Origin: Arthrobacter sp. Y81
Lineage (GTDB): Bacteria > Actinomycetota > Actinomycetes > Actinomycetales > Micrococcaceae
Length of the DNA stretch: 64,000 nt
Direction of reading: 5' to 3'
Assembly (NCBI RefSeq): GCF_002929335.1
Contig: NZ_PJIL01000001.1
Location: forward strand, 1-64,000
The position numbers were made by a program, and so were the translations under genes. Shown one piece after another: positions 16,660 to 25,314 of the stretch. Each line of letters starts with the position of its first letter. The first letter of the stretch is position 1. The notes beneath the pieces are model-generated. The model did not search any database, was not told the DNA's origin, and saw only the letters and a list, made by a program, of their open reading frames with translations.

Positions 16660-17703
16660 TTAAGTGTCCGCTCGCGCTTCCCGCAGCGCGCGCTTCCGGG
16701 CCACGGAGCTCCTGCGCGATGCCGCCAGCATGTCCACGGTCAGCACCAGCAGCGCCAGCCAGACCACGCCGAAGCCGATCCACCGGTCCAGGGTCATGGT
16801 TTCCTTGAACACCACCAGGGCCACGATGAACTGGAGTACCGGCGCGAAGTACTGCAACAGGCCGATGGTGGTCATGGGCAGGCGGCGGGCCGAGGCGCCG
16901 AAGAACACCAGCGGCACCGCGGTGATGACGCCGGAAGCGACCAGGAGCCAGAAGTGCCCGGCGCCTTGGGTGCCGAGGGTGGCGGATCCGCTGACGCCAA
17001 GAAAGATCATCGTTGCGGCCGCGAGGGGAGTGAGCACCACCGTCTCCACGGACAGGCTGGTGATGGCGTCGGCCTTGGGCCCGACGCGCTTCTTCACGAA
17101 GCCGTAGAGTCCGAAGCTGACCGCCAGCGTCAGCGCGATCCAGGGCAGCTTGCCGTAGGAAATCGTCAGCACCACCACCGCAACGAAACCGATCCCGACG
17201 GCGGCCCACTGGAGCGGACGCAGCGTTTCCTTCAGCACGAACACGCCCAGCAGCACGGAGACGAGCGGGTTGATGAAGTAGCCCAGGGACGCCTCCACGG
17301 CCTGGCCGGTGGTGACGCCGTACGTATACGTCAGCCAGTTCACCGCAATCAGTGCCGCGGCGATGGACAGGGTGCCAAGGACGGTCCGGTTCCGGAACGC
17401 CGCCCCGAGCACTCGCCAGGAGCGGGTGACCGTGATCAGCAGCGTGCAGAACAGCAGCGACCACACCACCCGGTTGGCCACGATTTCCACCGCACCGGCG
17501 GGCTGCAGCGCGAAGAAGTACAGCGGCAGCAGCCCCCACAGTCCGTACGCGCCGATCCCGAAGAGGACTCCCGCCGTCGTGTCCTTGTCCACTGCCTTAA
17601 GGGCGACGCCGGGGCGGGGCGGCTGTCCGCCGGAAGCTGCGGCGGCTGCGGAGGTACCCGGAGTGGTCAGGGCTGGGGCAGTTGTTCCATCGGGTGTAGG
17701 CAC
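16660..17703 (-). CDS. rarD: RarD-type EamA/DMT family transporter
   Basis: This protein of about 347 residues has ten membrane helices in two EamA halves. Recognisable blocks are GVLFGIGAYGLWGLLPLYFF, EIVANRVVWSLLFC, NWLTYTYGV and GYFINPLVSVLLGV, as in RarD (chloramphenicol-sensitivity protein family). The start is uncertain: GTG at 17703 or ATG at 17769; the intervening residues are low-complexity. Its last codons and TAA stop lie inside AAGTGTCCGCTCGCGC (16662-16677), which resembles half of a palindromic repeat. The repeat may thus have set the C-terminus. Substrate unknown. Confidence 0.87.
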   Translation of the reverse strand: MPTPDGTTAPALTTPGTSAAAAASGGQPPRPGVALKAVDKDTTAGVLFGIGAYGLWGLLPLYFFALQPAGAVEIVANRVVWSLLFCTLLITVTRSWRVLGAAFRNRTVLGTLSIAAALIAVNWLTYTYGVTTGQAVEASLGYFINPLVSVLLGVFVLKETLRPLQWAAVGIGFVAVVVLTISYGKLPWIALTLAVSFGLYGFVKKRVGPKADAITSLSVETVVLTPLAAATMIFLGVSGSATLGTQGAGHFWLLVASGVITAVPLVFFGASARRLPMTTIGLLQYFAPVLQFIVALVVFKETMTLDRWIGFGVVWLALLVLTVDMLAASRRSSVARKRALREARADT

Positions 17704-17806
17704 ACGATCAATAACACCACCCGCGCGGGCGGTATTCCGCCAACACGGCCACGATTCCCCCGGAGCCATGCTGCGGGGCCTTGCGGTGCTCAGTACGCTT
17801 ACTAAT

Positions 17807-17839
17807 ATGAACAAGCATCCTGAGCCTGCCGGGCCATGA
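17807..17839 (+). CDS. Possible 10-residue leader peptide before topoisomerase IB
   Basis: ATG at 17807 opens MNKHPEPAGP and stops at a TGA that overlaps the topoisomerase ATG (ATGA arrangement). The ATG sits in TACTAATATG, where TAATAT could equally be a -10 box, in which case this peptide would not be translated. No ribosome site is visible, so translation would need to be leaderless. Confidence 0.3.
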   Translation: MNKHPEPAGP

Positions 17840-18846
17840 GGCTCCGCCACAGCAACGCTTCGGGAAGGGGCTACCGGCGCCTGGCCGCAGGAACCGGCTT
17901 CACGTACCGGGACCTGGACGGTTCCACGCTGCCCCCGGGGCCGGTCCGGGAAAGGCTGGAGAGCATCGGCATCCCGCCGGCCTGGACCGACGTGTGGATT
18001 GCGCCCTACGACAACGGGCACATCCAGGCCACAGGACTCGACGCCATGGGCCGCCGGCAATACATCTACCACCCGGCCTGGCGGGAAAAGAAGGACCGGC
18101 TCAAATTCGACCGGGTCCTCCAGCTCGCCGAATCCCTGCCAACGGCGCGGAGGCTGGTCACCGTGGACCTGCGCAGCGACGGACTCTCGCGCGAACGCGT
18201 CCTGGCGGCTGCCTTCAGGATGCTGGACACGGGTTCGCTGCGGGTCGGGTCCGAGCGGTACACCAACGAGAACGGCAGCCACGGGCTGGCCACCCTGCTG
18301 TGCGCCCACGTGAAAGTGAGGCAGGAGAGCCTCCGGCTCAGTTTTCCCGCCAAGAGCGGCAAAACCTGGGAATCCGAGATCGACGACGCCGACCTCGCCG
18401 CCCTGGTCCGGGTGCTCAAGCGCCGGGGCGGCAACGCCCGGCTCCTGGCGTACAAGAACGGGCGCAGCTGGCATCCGGTGGGCAGCACGGAGATCAACGA
18501 ATACGTCAAGGAACGGACCGGGCAGGACTTCACGGCGAAGGACTTCCGCACCCTGCATGGAACCGTGGCTGCCGCGGTCAGCCTGGCCCGGATCGGGCCC
18601 CAGAAGACAGTGGCTGAGAAAAAGAGGGCCATCAGCCTCGCGATGCAGGACGCGGCGGCGGTTCTGGGAAACACCCCGTCGATCGCCCGGAAAAGTTATG
18701 TGGATCCACGGCTCCTGGACCATTTTGCCGCGGGGGAGACCATCGACCCCCGGCGGACAGGCTCGGCGGAATCCGAATTGCGCGCGCTGCTGTACCGGGA
18801 GGGCGACGTAGTATCCCTCAACAGCTCCCCAGGGAAAGGGGGCTGA
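17836..18846 (+). CDS. DNA topoisomerase IB
   Basis: This 336-residue protein is of the small poxvirus/bacterial type IB class. It has RYTNENGSHGLATL with Arg141, the FPAKSGK strand-pair bearing the catalytic lysine, KDFRTLHGT with Arg238, and the nucleophile Tyr288 in IARKSYVDPRLL. The enzyme relaxes supercoils through a 3'-phosphotyrosyl link. Length and motif order are complete. The start overlaps a possible 10-residue leader peptide, and a motif shared with the 7581-7600 site lies directly upstream. It is divergent to rarD and followed by fprA copy 2. Confidence 0.93.
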   Translation: MRLRHSNASGRGYRRLAAGTGFTYRDLDGSTLPPGPVRERLESIGIPPAWTDVWIAPYDNGHIQATGLDAMGRRQYIYHPAWREKKDRLKFDRVLQLAESLPTARRLVTVDLRSDGLSRERVLAAAFRMLDTGSLRVGSERYTNENGSHGLATLLCAHVKVRQESLRLSFPAKSGKTWESEIDDADLAALVRVLKRRGGNARLLAYKNGRSWHPVGSTEINEYVKERTGQDFTAKDFRTLHGTVAAAVSLARIGPQKTVAEKKRAISLAMQDAAAVLGNTPSIARKSYVDPRLLDHFAAGETIDPRRTGSAESELRALLYREGDVVSLNSSPGKGG

Positions 18847-18912
18847 CCAATTAGAATGGGGAACTGTGCGCTACGTGACGTGGCGCAGATTCTCGTTTCA
18901 GAAGGGCTCCCG

Positions 18913-20367
18913 GTGTCCAACTCGGCCGAAACCACCCCCAAACGTCCCCTCCGCGTCGCAATTGTCGGCGCCGGACCGGCAGGCGTGTACGCCGCGGACA
19001 TCCTGACCAAGTCCAACGAGGTCAAGGGCGGCGACTTCGAAGTCAGCATCGACCTGTTCGAGGCCTACCCTGCGCCCTACGGCCTGATCCGCTACGGCGT
19101 GGCACCGGACCACCCGCGCATCAAGGGCATCGTCAACGCACTGCACAAGGTGCTGGACCGCGGCGATATCCGGTTCCTCGGCAACGTGACCTACGGCCGC
19201 GACCTGAAACTCCACGATTTCCGCGCCTTCTACGACGCCGTGATCTTCTCCACCGGCGCCATCAAGGATGCTGACCTGAACGTTCCGGGCATCGAACTTG
19301 AAGGATCCTTCGGCGGGGCCGACTTCGTGTCCTGGTACGACGGCCACCCGGATGTGCCCCGCGACTGGCCGCTGGACGCCAAGGAAGTCGCCGTCATCGG
19401 CAACGGCAACGTGGCCCTGGACGTGGCCCGCATGCTCTCCAAGCACGCGGACGAGCTGCTCTCCACGGAAATTCCGGACAACGTCTACCGGGGCCTGAAG
19501 AACTCCCCGGTCACGGACGTTCACGTCTTCGGCCGCCGCGGCCCGGCCCAGGTGAAGTTCACCCCGCTGGAGCTGCGCGAGCTGAGCCACATGAAGGATG
19601 TGGACATCGTCCTGTACCCGGAGGACTTCGAATTCGACGAGGCCTCCGATGACGCCATCCGCAGCAACAACCAGATCAAGACCATGGTGAACACGCTGAC
19701 CAACTGGCTCGTCGAGGAGCACGCGGAATCCGAACAGCCGTCCTCCCGCCGCCTGCACCTGCACTTCCTGCACAGCCCGGTGGAGATCTACGACGGCGCC
19801 GGCAACAGCGCGGGCACCGGAAGGGTTGCGGGCATCAAGTTTGAGCGGATGCAGCTGGACGGCACCGGGCACGTCAAGGGCACGGGGGAGTTCATTGACT
19901 ACCCCGTCCAGGCCGTGTACCGCGCCATCGGCTACCACGGCTCCCCGCTGGACGAACTGGAGTACGACGCCAGGGCCGGCGTGATCCCCAACGAGGGCGG
20001 CCGGGTCCTCGACTCCGAGGGCAATCCGGTTCCCGGGATCTACGCCACGGGCTGGATCAAGCGCGGTCCGGTGGGACTCATCGGGCACACGAAGGGCGAC
20101 GCCCTGGAGACCATCGGCTGCCTGCTGGAGGACCGGCTGACACTGCCGCCGGCGCAGAACCCGGATCCGCACGCGATCATTGCCCTGCTGGAGGAGCGCG
20201 GCGTCGAGTACACCACGTGGGAGGGCTGGAACAGGCTGGACGCCCACGAAGCAGCCCTCGGTCAGGCGTGGACCGAAGCGGAGGCGGAGACCGGCGTCGT
20301 CCGCGAACGCGTCAAGGTTGTGCCGCGCGAGGAAATGATCCGGATCTCCCGCAGCGCAGAGGGCTAA
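18913..20367 (+). CDS. fprA: Ferredoxin--NADP+ reductase, FprA type (copy 2)
   Basis: This 484-residue flavoprotein is nearly collinear with the one at 5089. It shares RVAIVGAGPAGVYAADIL, APYGLIRYGVAPDHPRIKGI, AVIGNGNVALDVARMLSKHA, RRGPAQVKFTPLELREL and ATGWIKRGPVGLIGHTKGDA. GTG at 18913 is preceded by AGAAGGG; an earlier in-frame ATG at 18856 would add 19 unconserved residues. TAGAAT at 18852-18857 may be a -10 box. Paralogous reductases may serve different ferredoxins or redox partners. No ferredoxin gene is adjacent. Confidence 0.92.
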   Translation: MSNSAETTPKRPLRVAIVGAGPAGVYAADILTKSNEVKGGDFEVSIDLFEAYPAPYGLIRYGVAPDHPRIKGIVNALHKVLDRGDIRFLGNVTYGRDLKLHDFRAFYDAVIFSTGAIKDADLNVPGIELEGSFGGADFVSWYDGHPDVPRDWPLDAKEVAVIGNGNVALDVARMLSKHADELLSTEIPDNVYRGLKNSPVTDVHVFGRRGPAQVKFTPLELRELSHMKDVDIVLYPEDFEFDEASDDAIRSNNQIKTMVNTLTNWLVEEHAESEQPSSRRLHLHFLHSPVEIYDGAGNSAGTGRVAGIKFERMQLDGTGHVKGTGEFIDYPVQAVYRAIGYHGSPLDELEYDARAGVIPNEGGRVLDSEGNPVPGIYATGWIKRGPVGLIGHTKGDALETIGCLLEDRLTLPPAQNPDPHAIIALLEERGVEYTTWEGWNRLDAHEAALGQAWTEAEAETGVVRERVKVVPREEMIRISRSAEG

Positions 20368-20477
20368 CCCGACGACTAGCCCTATGGCGGCTTGCTGGAT
20401 GGCAATAGACTGAGCAGACCAATCCAGCACGGCATACCGTCACGCCTGGCACACCGATGTGCCGGCAAGGGAGTTCG

Positions 20478-21884
20478 ATGAGGAAAACGAATCAGCCAGC
20501 AGTTCCGGGCACGGACGCCGCGGCACTTCTCCAGCGGCATGCCCTGGCGGGCCACGAACTGCTCGGCGTGGCGGGCTTCGGCCCTGCCGGCGGCCTCGAT
20601 TCCGCGAACAGCGCCGGCCACACCGGGAGCGTGCACCTGCCCGGGCTGCGGAGCCTGGTGGAGGAATCCTGGCAGCGTTCCGTCCAGTTCCGGGCCAATC
20701 CGGACAACCCCGAAGCACCACTGGCCCTGGACGGGGAGGAGCTGGAGGAATACCGCCGGCAGCATCCCCTGGCCACCATCATGCCCGTGATCCATAAACT
20801 CCTGGTCCTGCCGAGCCACGACAGCGGCCTGCTGGTTGCCGTGGGCGACGAGGTGGGCCGCCTCCTCTGGGTGGAGGGCGACTCCGTAATGCAGCGGCGC
20901 GCCGAAGGCATGATGTTCGTGGCCGGCGCCGACTGGTCCGAGGCCAGCGTTGGCACCAGCGCCCCGGGAACCGCCCTGGCCCTGGGCCGCAGTATCCAGA
21001 TTTCCGGTGCCGAACACTACAAGCGCTCCGTCCATCCGTGGAGCTGCACCGCCGTGCCGTTCCACGACCCCGACTCCGGCGCACTGCTGGGGGTCGTGGA
21101 CATCACGGGCACCGAATCCGCGGTGGCGCCGCACACGCTGTCCCTCGTGGAGGCCACCGTGGCGGCTGCCCAGGCGCAGTTGCGCGTGGAGCGGCTCCAG
21201 TTGGCGGCCGCCCGCCAGGCGGCGCCGGCACGACGGCGGACGCCGTCCTCCGCTGCGAAGGCTGGTTCCGCGGTGGAAGGGAGCCTGTACCGCAACAGCC
21301 TCCAGCTCCTGGGCCGGGACCAGGCGCTGCTCAGCATCGAAGGCCGCACTGTGGCACTCTCCGCCCGGCACAGCGAAATCCTGGCACTGCTCAGCGTCCA
21401 CCCCAAGGGGCTCAGCGCGGAGGAACTCTGCACGCTGCTGTATCCGGGCGACGGCTCCTCCATGACGCTCCGGCCGGAGATGGTGCGCCTGCGCAAGGTC
21501 CTGCAGCAGCTGAGCCCGGAAGCCGTCCCCGCGTCCCGTCCATACCGGCTGCCCATGGACCTGATGCCGGACTCGAGCCAGGTGCTCAACTGCCTGCAGC
21601 GCGGGGCGCACCGCATCGCCCTGGAGATCTACCGCGGCGCGGTGCTGCCGCGTTCGGAAGCGCCGGGCATCATCGATCTCCGGGACCGTGTGTCCTCGCT
21701 GCTGCGCGAAGCGGTCCTGACGGACGGCAGCGCCGATGCGCTGCTGAAGTACGCGGAACTTCCGGAAGCAAAGGACGACGTCGGCGTCCGCACCGCTGCG
21801 CTGAGGCTGCTCCCGCTGCGCTCGCCCAAGCGGGCCGCCGTCGTCGCCGATCTTGAACGGCTGGAAAACGAACTCAGCGCCTGA
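20478..21884 (+). CDS. GAF-domain transcriptional regulator with C-terminal winged helix
   Basis: This 468-residue protein starts after AAGGGAG. The N-terminal half resembles the sensor part of AcoR/DhaR regulators: [18 protein letters not shown], a GAF segment with [20 protein letters not shown], and [17 protein letters not shown]. The C-terminal part lacks an AAA+ or Fis-type domain. [20 protein letters not shown] and [16 protein letters not shown] look instead like an OmpR/SARP-type winged helix. It precedes the aldehyde dehydrogenase, alcohol dehydrogenase and DUF779 genes. Twin GGTTGCAACC sites lie between it and them, so it probably regulates that operon in response to an alcohol or aldehyde. 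Confidence 0.82.
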   Translation: MRKTNQPAVPGTDAAALLQRHALAGHELLGVAGFGPAGGLDSANSAGHTGSVHLPGLRSLVEESWQRSVQFRANPDNPEAPLALDGEELEEYRRQHPLATIMPVIHKLLVLPSHDSGLLVAVGDEVGRLLWVEGDSVMQRRAEGMMFVAGADWSEASVGTSAPGTALALGRSIQISGAEHYKRSVHPWSCTAVPFHDPDSGALLGVVDITGTESAVAPHTLSLVEATVAAAQAQLRVERLQLAAARQAAPARRRTPSSAAKAGSAVEGSLYRNSLQLLGRDQALLSIEGRTVALSARHSEILALLSVHPKGLSAEELCTLLYPGDGSSMTLRPEMVRLRKVLQQLSPEAVPASRPYRLPMDLMPDSSQVLNCLQRGAHRIALEIYRGAVLPRSEAPGIIDLRDRVSSLLREAVLTDGSADALLKYAELPEAKDDVGVRTAALRLLPLRSPKRAAVVADLERLENELSA

Positions 21885-21933
21885 GGCGGCGGCGCTGGCG
21901 TGCGGGACGGCGCTGGCGTGAGCTGAGTCACAG

Positions 21934-21954
21934 GGTTGCAACCTGGTTGCAACC
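21934..21954. promoter_or_regulatory. Two GGTTGCAACC palindromes upstream of the aldehyde dehydrogenase
   Basis: Perfect 10-base palindromes at 21934-21943 and 21945-21954 repeat with an 11-base period, about one helical turn. They lie 53 bases before the aldehyde dehydrogenase start and right after the GAF regulator gene. This is the expected layout for paired operator sites. Confidence 0.65.
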
Positions 21955-22006
21955 TCCCGGCTCCTACGGTGGAGGCATAGTAACTGCCACAGCAAAGGAG
22001 CTAGCA

Positions 22007-23530
22007 ATGACTGTCTACGCACAGCCCGGTACCCAGGGTTCGAAGGTTACGTTCAAGGACCGCTACGAGAACTGGATCGGCGGCGAATGGGTTGCCCCGG
22101 TCAAGGGCCAGTACTTCGAGAACATCACGCCCGTCACCGGCAAGGTCTTCTGCGAAGTTGCCCGCGGCACCGCGGAAGACATCGAGCTGGCACTGGACGC
22201 CGCGCACAAGATTGCACCGTCCTGGGGCAAGACCTCCGTCGCAGAGCGCGCCGCGGTCCTCAACAAGATCGCCGACCGCATCGACGAGAACCTCGAGATG
22301 CTCGCCGTCGCCGAGTCCTGGGACAACGGCAAGCCGATCCGCGAAACCCTGAATGCGGACATCCCGCTCGCGGCGGACCACTTCCGCTACTTCGCCTCCG
22401 CCGTCCGTGCCCAGGAAGGCCGGCTCTCCCAGCTCGACGACGACACCACGGCGTACCACTACCACGAGCCCCTTGGCGTCGTCGGCCAGATCATCCCGTG
22501 GAACTTCCCCATCCTGATGGCCGTCTGGAAGCTCGCCCCCGCCCTGGCCGCCGGCAACGCCGTGGTCCTCAAGCCCGCCGAGCAGACGCCGTCGTCCATC
22601 CTGGTCCTGATGGAACTCATCGGTGACCTGCTGCCGGCCGGTGTGCTCAACGTGGTCAACGGCTTCGGCGTGGAGGCCGGCAAGCCGCTGGCCTCCAGCC
22701 CGCGGATCCGCAAGATCGCCTTCACGGGCGAGACGTCCACCGGGCGCCTGATCAGCCAGTACGCCAGCCAGAACCTGATCCCGGTCACGCTGGAACTGGG
22801 CGGCAAGAGCCCGAACATCTTCTTCAACGATGTTGCCGAGTCCAACGACGCGTTCTACGACAAGGCACAGGAGGGCTTCGCCCTCTTTGCCTTCAACCAG
22901 GGCGAGGTCTGCACCTGCCCGTCCCGCGCCCTCGTCCAGGAGGACATCTACGATTCCTTCATGGCCGACGCCGTGGCCCGCGTGGAGAAAATCATCCAGG
23001 GCAACCCGCTGGACACCGACACCCAGCTCGGTGCCCAGGCCTCCAACGACCAGCTGGAAAAGATCCTCTCCTACATCGACATCGGCAAGCAGGAAGGCGC
23101 CAAGGTGCTCACCGGCGGCTCCCGCGCCCAGCTCGAAGGCGACCTGGCCGGCGGCTACTACGTCCAGCCCACCGTCTTCGAAGGCCACAACAAGATGCGG
23201 ATCTTCCAGGAGGAGATCTTCGGACCTGTTGTGTCGGTCTCCCGGTTCAGTGACTACGACGACGCGATGGAAATCGCCAACGACACCCTCTACGGTCTCG
23301 GCGCCGGCGTCTGGTCGCGCAACGGCAACGTCGCTTACCGTGCGGGCCGCGAGATCCAGGCCGGCCGCGTTTGGGTCAACAACTACCACGCCTACCCGGC
23401 CGGCGCCGCGTTCGGCGGGTACAAGTCCTCCGGCATCGGACGTGAAAACCACTCCATGATGCTGGACCACTACCAGCAGACCAAAAACCTCCTGGTCAGC
23501 TACAACGAGAACAAGCTCGGCTTCTTCTAA
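22007..23530 (+). CDS. NAD-dependent aldehyde dehydrogenase, ExaC/AldA (acetaldehyde dehydrogenase) type
   Basis: This 507-residue dehydrogenase has catalytic Cys302 in [11 protein letters not shown] and Glu263 in LELGGKSPN. It carries the cofactor block [14 protein letters not shown] and the terminal YNENKLGFF typical of this acetaldehyde/chloroacetaldehyde/EPTC-inducible group. AAAGGAG lies seven bases before the ATG. The zinc alcohol dehydrogenase and DUF779 genes follow, so the operon likely oxidises alcohol to acid. The GAF regulator upstream is its probable controller. Confidence 0.93.
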   Translation: MTVYAQPGTQGSKVTFKDRYENWIGGEWVAPVKGQYFENITPVTGKVFCEVARGTAEDIELALDAAHKIAPSWGKTSVAERAAVLNKIADRIDENLEMLAVAESWDNGKPIRETLNADIPLAADHFRYFASAVRAQEGRLSQLDDDTTAYHYHEPLGVVGQIIPWNFPILMAVWKLAPALAAGNAVVLKPAEQTPSSILVLMELIGDLLPAGVLNVVNGFGVEAGKPLASSPRIRKIAFTGETSTGRLISQYASQNLIPVTLELGGKSPNIFFNDVAESNDAFYDKAQEGFALFAFNQGEVCTCPSRALVQEDIYDSFMADAVARVEKIIQGNPLDTDTQLGAQASNDQLEKILSYIDIGKQEGAKVLTGGSRAQLEGDLAGGYYVQPTVFEGHNKMRIFQEEIFGPVVSVSRFSDYDDAMEIANDTLYGLGAGVWSRNGNVAYRAGREIQAGRVWVNNYHAYPAGAAFGGYKSSGIGRENHSMMLDHYQQTKNLLVSYNENKLGFF

Positions 23531-23675
23531 GGGATTGGGGCGCTCCCGTGGTGTCGACTCCGTCGCCACGACGGGGCCCTCGCGCCCCACTCCGCCCGCA
23601 CCACCCTGGCCACCCCTCAGGAACGCAGCACCACCTCCACCGCACCAACGCTCCATCAACGCAAGGATTTCGCCA

Positions 23676-24698
23676 ATGACGACGACAATGCAAGCAGCAG
23701 TAGTAACCGAGTTCGGCAAGGATCTTCAGATCCAGACCCTCCCCATTCCCACCCCGGGCCGGGGCCAGGCGCTGGTCAAGGTCATCACCACCGGCGTCTG
23801 CCACACAGACCTCCACGCGGCGGAAGGCGACTGGCCGGTCAAGCCGACACCGCCGTTCATCCCCGGCCACGAAGGCGTCGGCGAAGTGGTGGCCTTGGGC
23901 GAGGGCGTCACCGACCTGGCCGTCGGAGACCTCGTCGGCAATGCCTGGCTGTGGTCCGCCTGCGGCGACTGCCAGTACTGCCGCACCGGCTGGGAGACGC
24001 TGTGCGAAGCGCAGAAGAACGCCGGCTACAGTGTGGACGGTTCCTTCGGGGAGTACATGCTCGTGGACACGCGCTTTGCCGCCCGCATCCCGGCCGGCTC
24101 GGACCCCGTTGAAGTCGCCCCGGTGCTTTGCGCCGGCGTCACGGTGTACAAGGGCCTGAAGATGACCGAGGCGAGGCCCGGACAGTGGGTCACCATTTCC
24201 GGTATCGGCGGACTCGGGCACATTGCCGTGCAGTACGCCGTGGCGATGGGCCTGCGGGTAGCCGCCGTGGATATCGCGGACGACAAGCTCGCCCTGGCCA
24301 AGAAGCACGGCGCGGAGCTTACCGTCAACGCACTGCACGAGGACCCGGTAGAAGTCATCCAGCGTGAAACCGGAGGTTGCCATGGAGTCCTGGTCACGGC
24401 AGTGCACCCGTCAGCGTTCGGACAGGCGATCGGGATGGCCCGCCGTGGCGGCACGATCGTGTTCAACGGGCTGCCGCCGGGCGACTTCCCGGCGCCGATC
24501 TTCGAGATTGTGCTCAAGGGCCTGACGGTCCGCGGCTCAATCGTGGGTACCCGGCAGGACCTGGAGGAAGCCCTCGAGTTCTATGCGCAGGGCAAGATCC
24601 ACCCCACCGTGTCCACCCGGGAGCTCTCCGAGGTCAACGCCGTTCTTGACGAGATGAAGCACGCCAAGATCGACGGCCGCGTCGTCATCAAGTACTGA
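23676..24698 (+). CDS. adhP: Zinc-dependent alcohol dehydrogenase, AdhP type
   Basis: This 340-residue medium-chain dehydrogenase has the catalytic zinc ligands in TGVCHTDLHAAEGDW and IPGHEGVGEV. The structural zinc cysteines are in ACGDCQYCRTGWETLC, and the NAD-binding motif is SGIGGLGHIAVQYA. The ATG at 23676 begins MTTTMQAAVV, and GCAAGGA lies upstream; earlier in-frame codons cross non-coding spacer. It would interconvert primary alcohols and aldehydes and so supply the upstream aldehyde dehydrogenase. The stop overlaps the DUF779 start by one base. Confidence 0.93.
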   Translation: MTTTMQAAVVTEFGKDLQIQTLPIPTPGRGQALVKVITTGVCHTDLHAAEGDWPVKPTPPFIPGHEGVGEVVALGEGVTDLAVGDLVGNAWLWSACGDCQYCRTGWETLCEAQKNAGYSVDGSFGEYMLVDTRFAARIPAGSDPVEVAPVLCAGVTVYKGLKMTEARPGQWVTISGIGGLGHIAVQYAVAMGLRVAAVDIADDKLALAKKHGAELTVNALHEDPVEVIQRETGGCHGVLVTAVHPSAFGQAIGMARRGGTIVFNGLPPGDFPAPIFEIVLKGLTVRGSIVGTRQDLEEALEFYAQGKIHPTVSTRELSEVNAVLDEMKHAKIDGRVVIKY

Positions 24699-25105
24699 TG
24701 ATGGAGGCGAGGCTTGACGCGGCAGTGACGCTGCCCGGGGAGGACATCTCCCGGGTGGCGCTCACGGCCGAGGCCGTGGAACTGCTCAGGAAGCTGTGGG
24801 GCCAGCACGGGCCCCTTATGTTCCACCAGTCCGGCGGCTGCTGCGACGGCTCCTCGCCTATGTGTTATCCGGCGGGGGAGTTCATCACCGCGGATGCGGA
24901 CGTCCTCCTGGGGCTGTTCGACATCGCCGACGGCGTGCAGCCGCAGCCCCTCGAGTTCTGGATGTCCCGGGAGCAGTTCAGCTACTGGAGCCACACCCAT
25001 CTGACCGTGGACGTGGTCCAGGGCCGGGGGAGCGGGTTCTCAGTTGAGTCCCCCGAAGGCAAGCGGTTTCTGATCCGGTCAAAGCTCATGGACTGGCCGG
25101 CCTGA
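24698..25105 (+). CDS. DUF779 family protein
   Basis: This 135-residue protein shows the family signature MFHQSGGCCDGSSPMCYP, with three closely spaced cysteines that could bind a metal or form a redox site. It also has FWMSREQFSYWSHTHLTVDVV. Its ATG overlaps the adhP stop (TGATG), so it is translationally coupled. DUF779 genes habitually sit beside aldehyde dehydrogenases of this type, yet their biochemical role is not established. It could be a metal- or cofactor-linked accessory of the dehydrogenase. Confidence 0.85.
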   Translation: MMEARLDAAVTLPGEDISRVALTAEAVELLRKLWGQHGPLMFHQSGGCCDGSSPMCYPAGEFITADADVLLGLFDIADGVQPQPLEFWMSREQFSYWSHTHLTVDVVQGRGSGFSVESPEGKRFLIRSKLMDWPA

Positions 25106-25121
25106 CCAGCCCGTCCTCGCA

Positions 25122-25177
25122 GCACGAACGAACACTTGAGGCCTCTCGTGAGAGGGGCCTCAAGTGTTCGTTCGCGC
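25122..25177. repeat. Palindromic repeat family C
   Basis: Arms begin GC(A/G)CGAACGAACACTTGAG and end with its complement; the middle is GAGGCCTCTCGTGAGAGG with a two-base bulge. It lies after the DUF779 gene and may act as its terminator. It shares the outer GCGCGAACG block with family B. Half copies with AAGTGTCCG(C/T)TCGCGC occur at 16662-16677 and 48824-48840. Confidence 0.8.
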
Positions 25178-25314
25178 CAAAACTTGAACCCGCTATGATC
25201 TTCAGGCCGGGCATGCGGCGTCTCACTATCTGGGATAAATATGACCGTCCACTGGATGGACACTACTCTTGATAAGTCTGTTTCCAACAAGCTATCGAGA
25301 TTGTGGACTTTCCT
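25178..25314 (+). promoter_or_regulatory. AT-richer leader of the APC permease gene
   Basis: The spacer is lower in GC than its surroundings. It holds TATGAT near 25194, GATAAATATGAC near 25234-25245 and an inverted repeat GTCCA-CTGGA-TGGAC at 25247-25261. A promoter with an operator is plausible, but no element is decisive. Confidence 0.35.
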
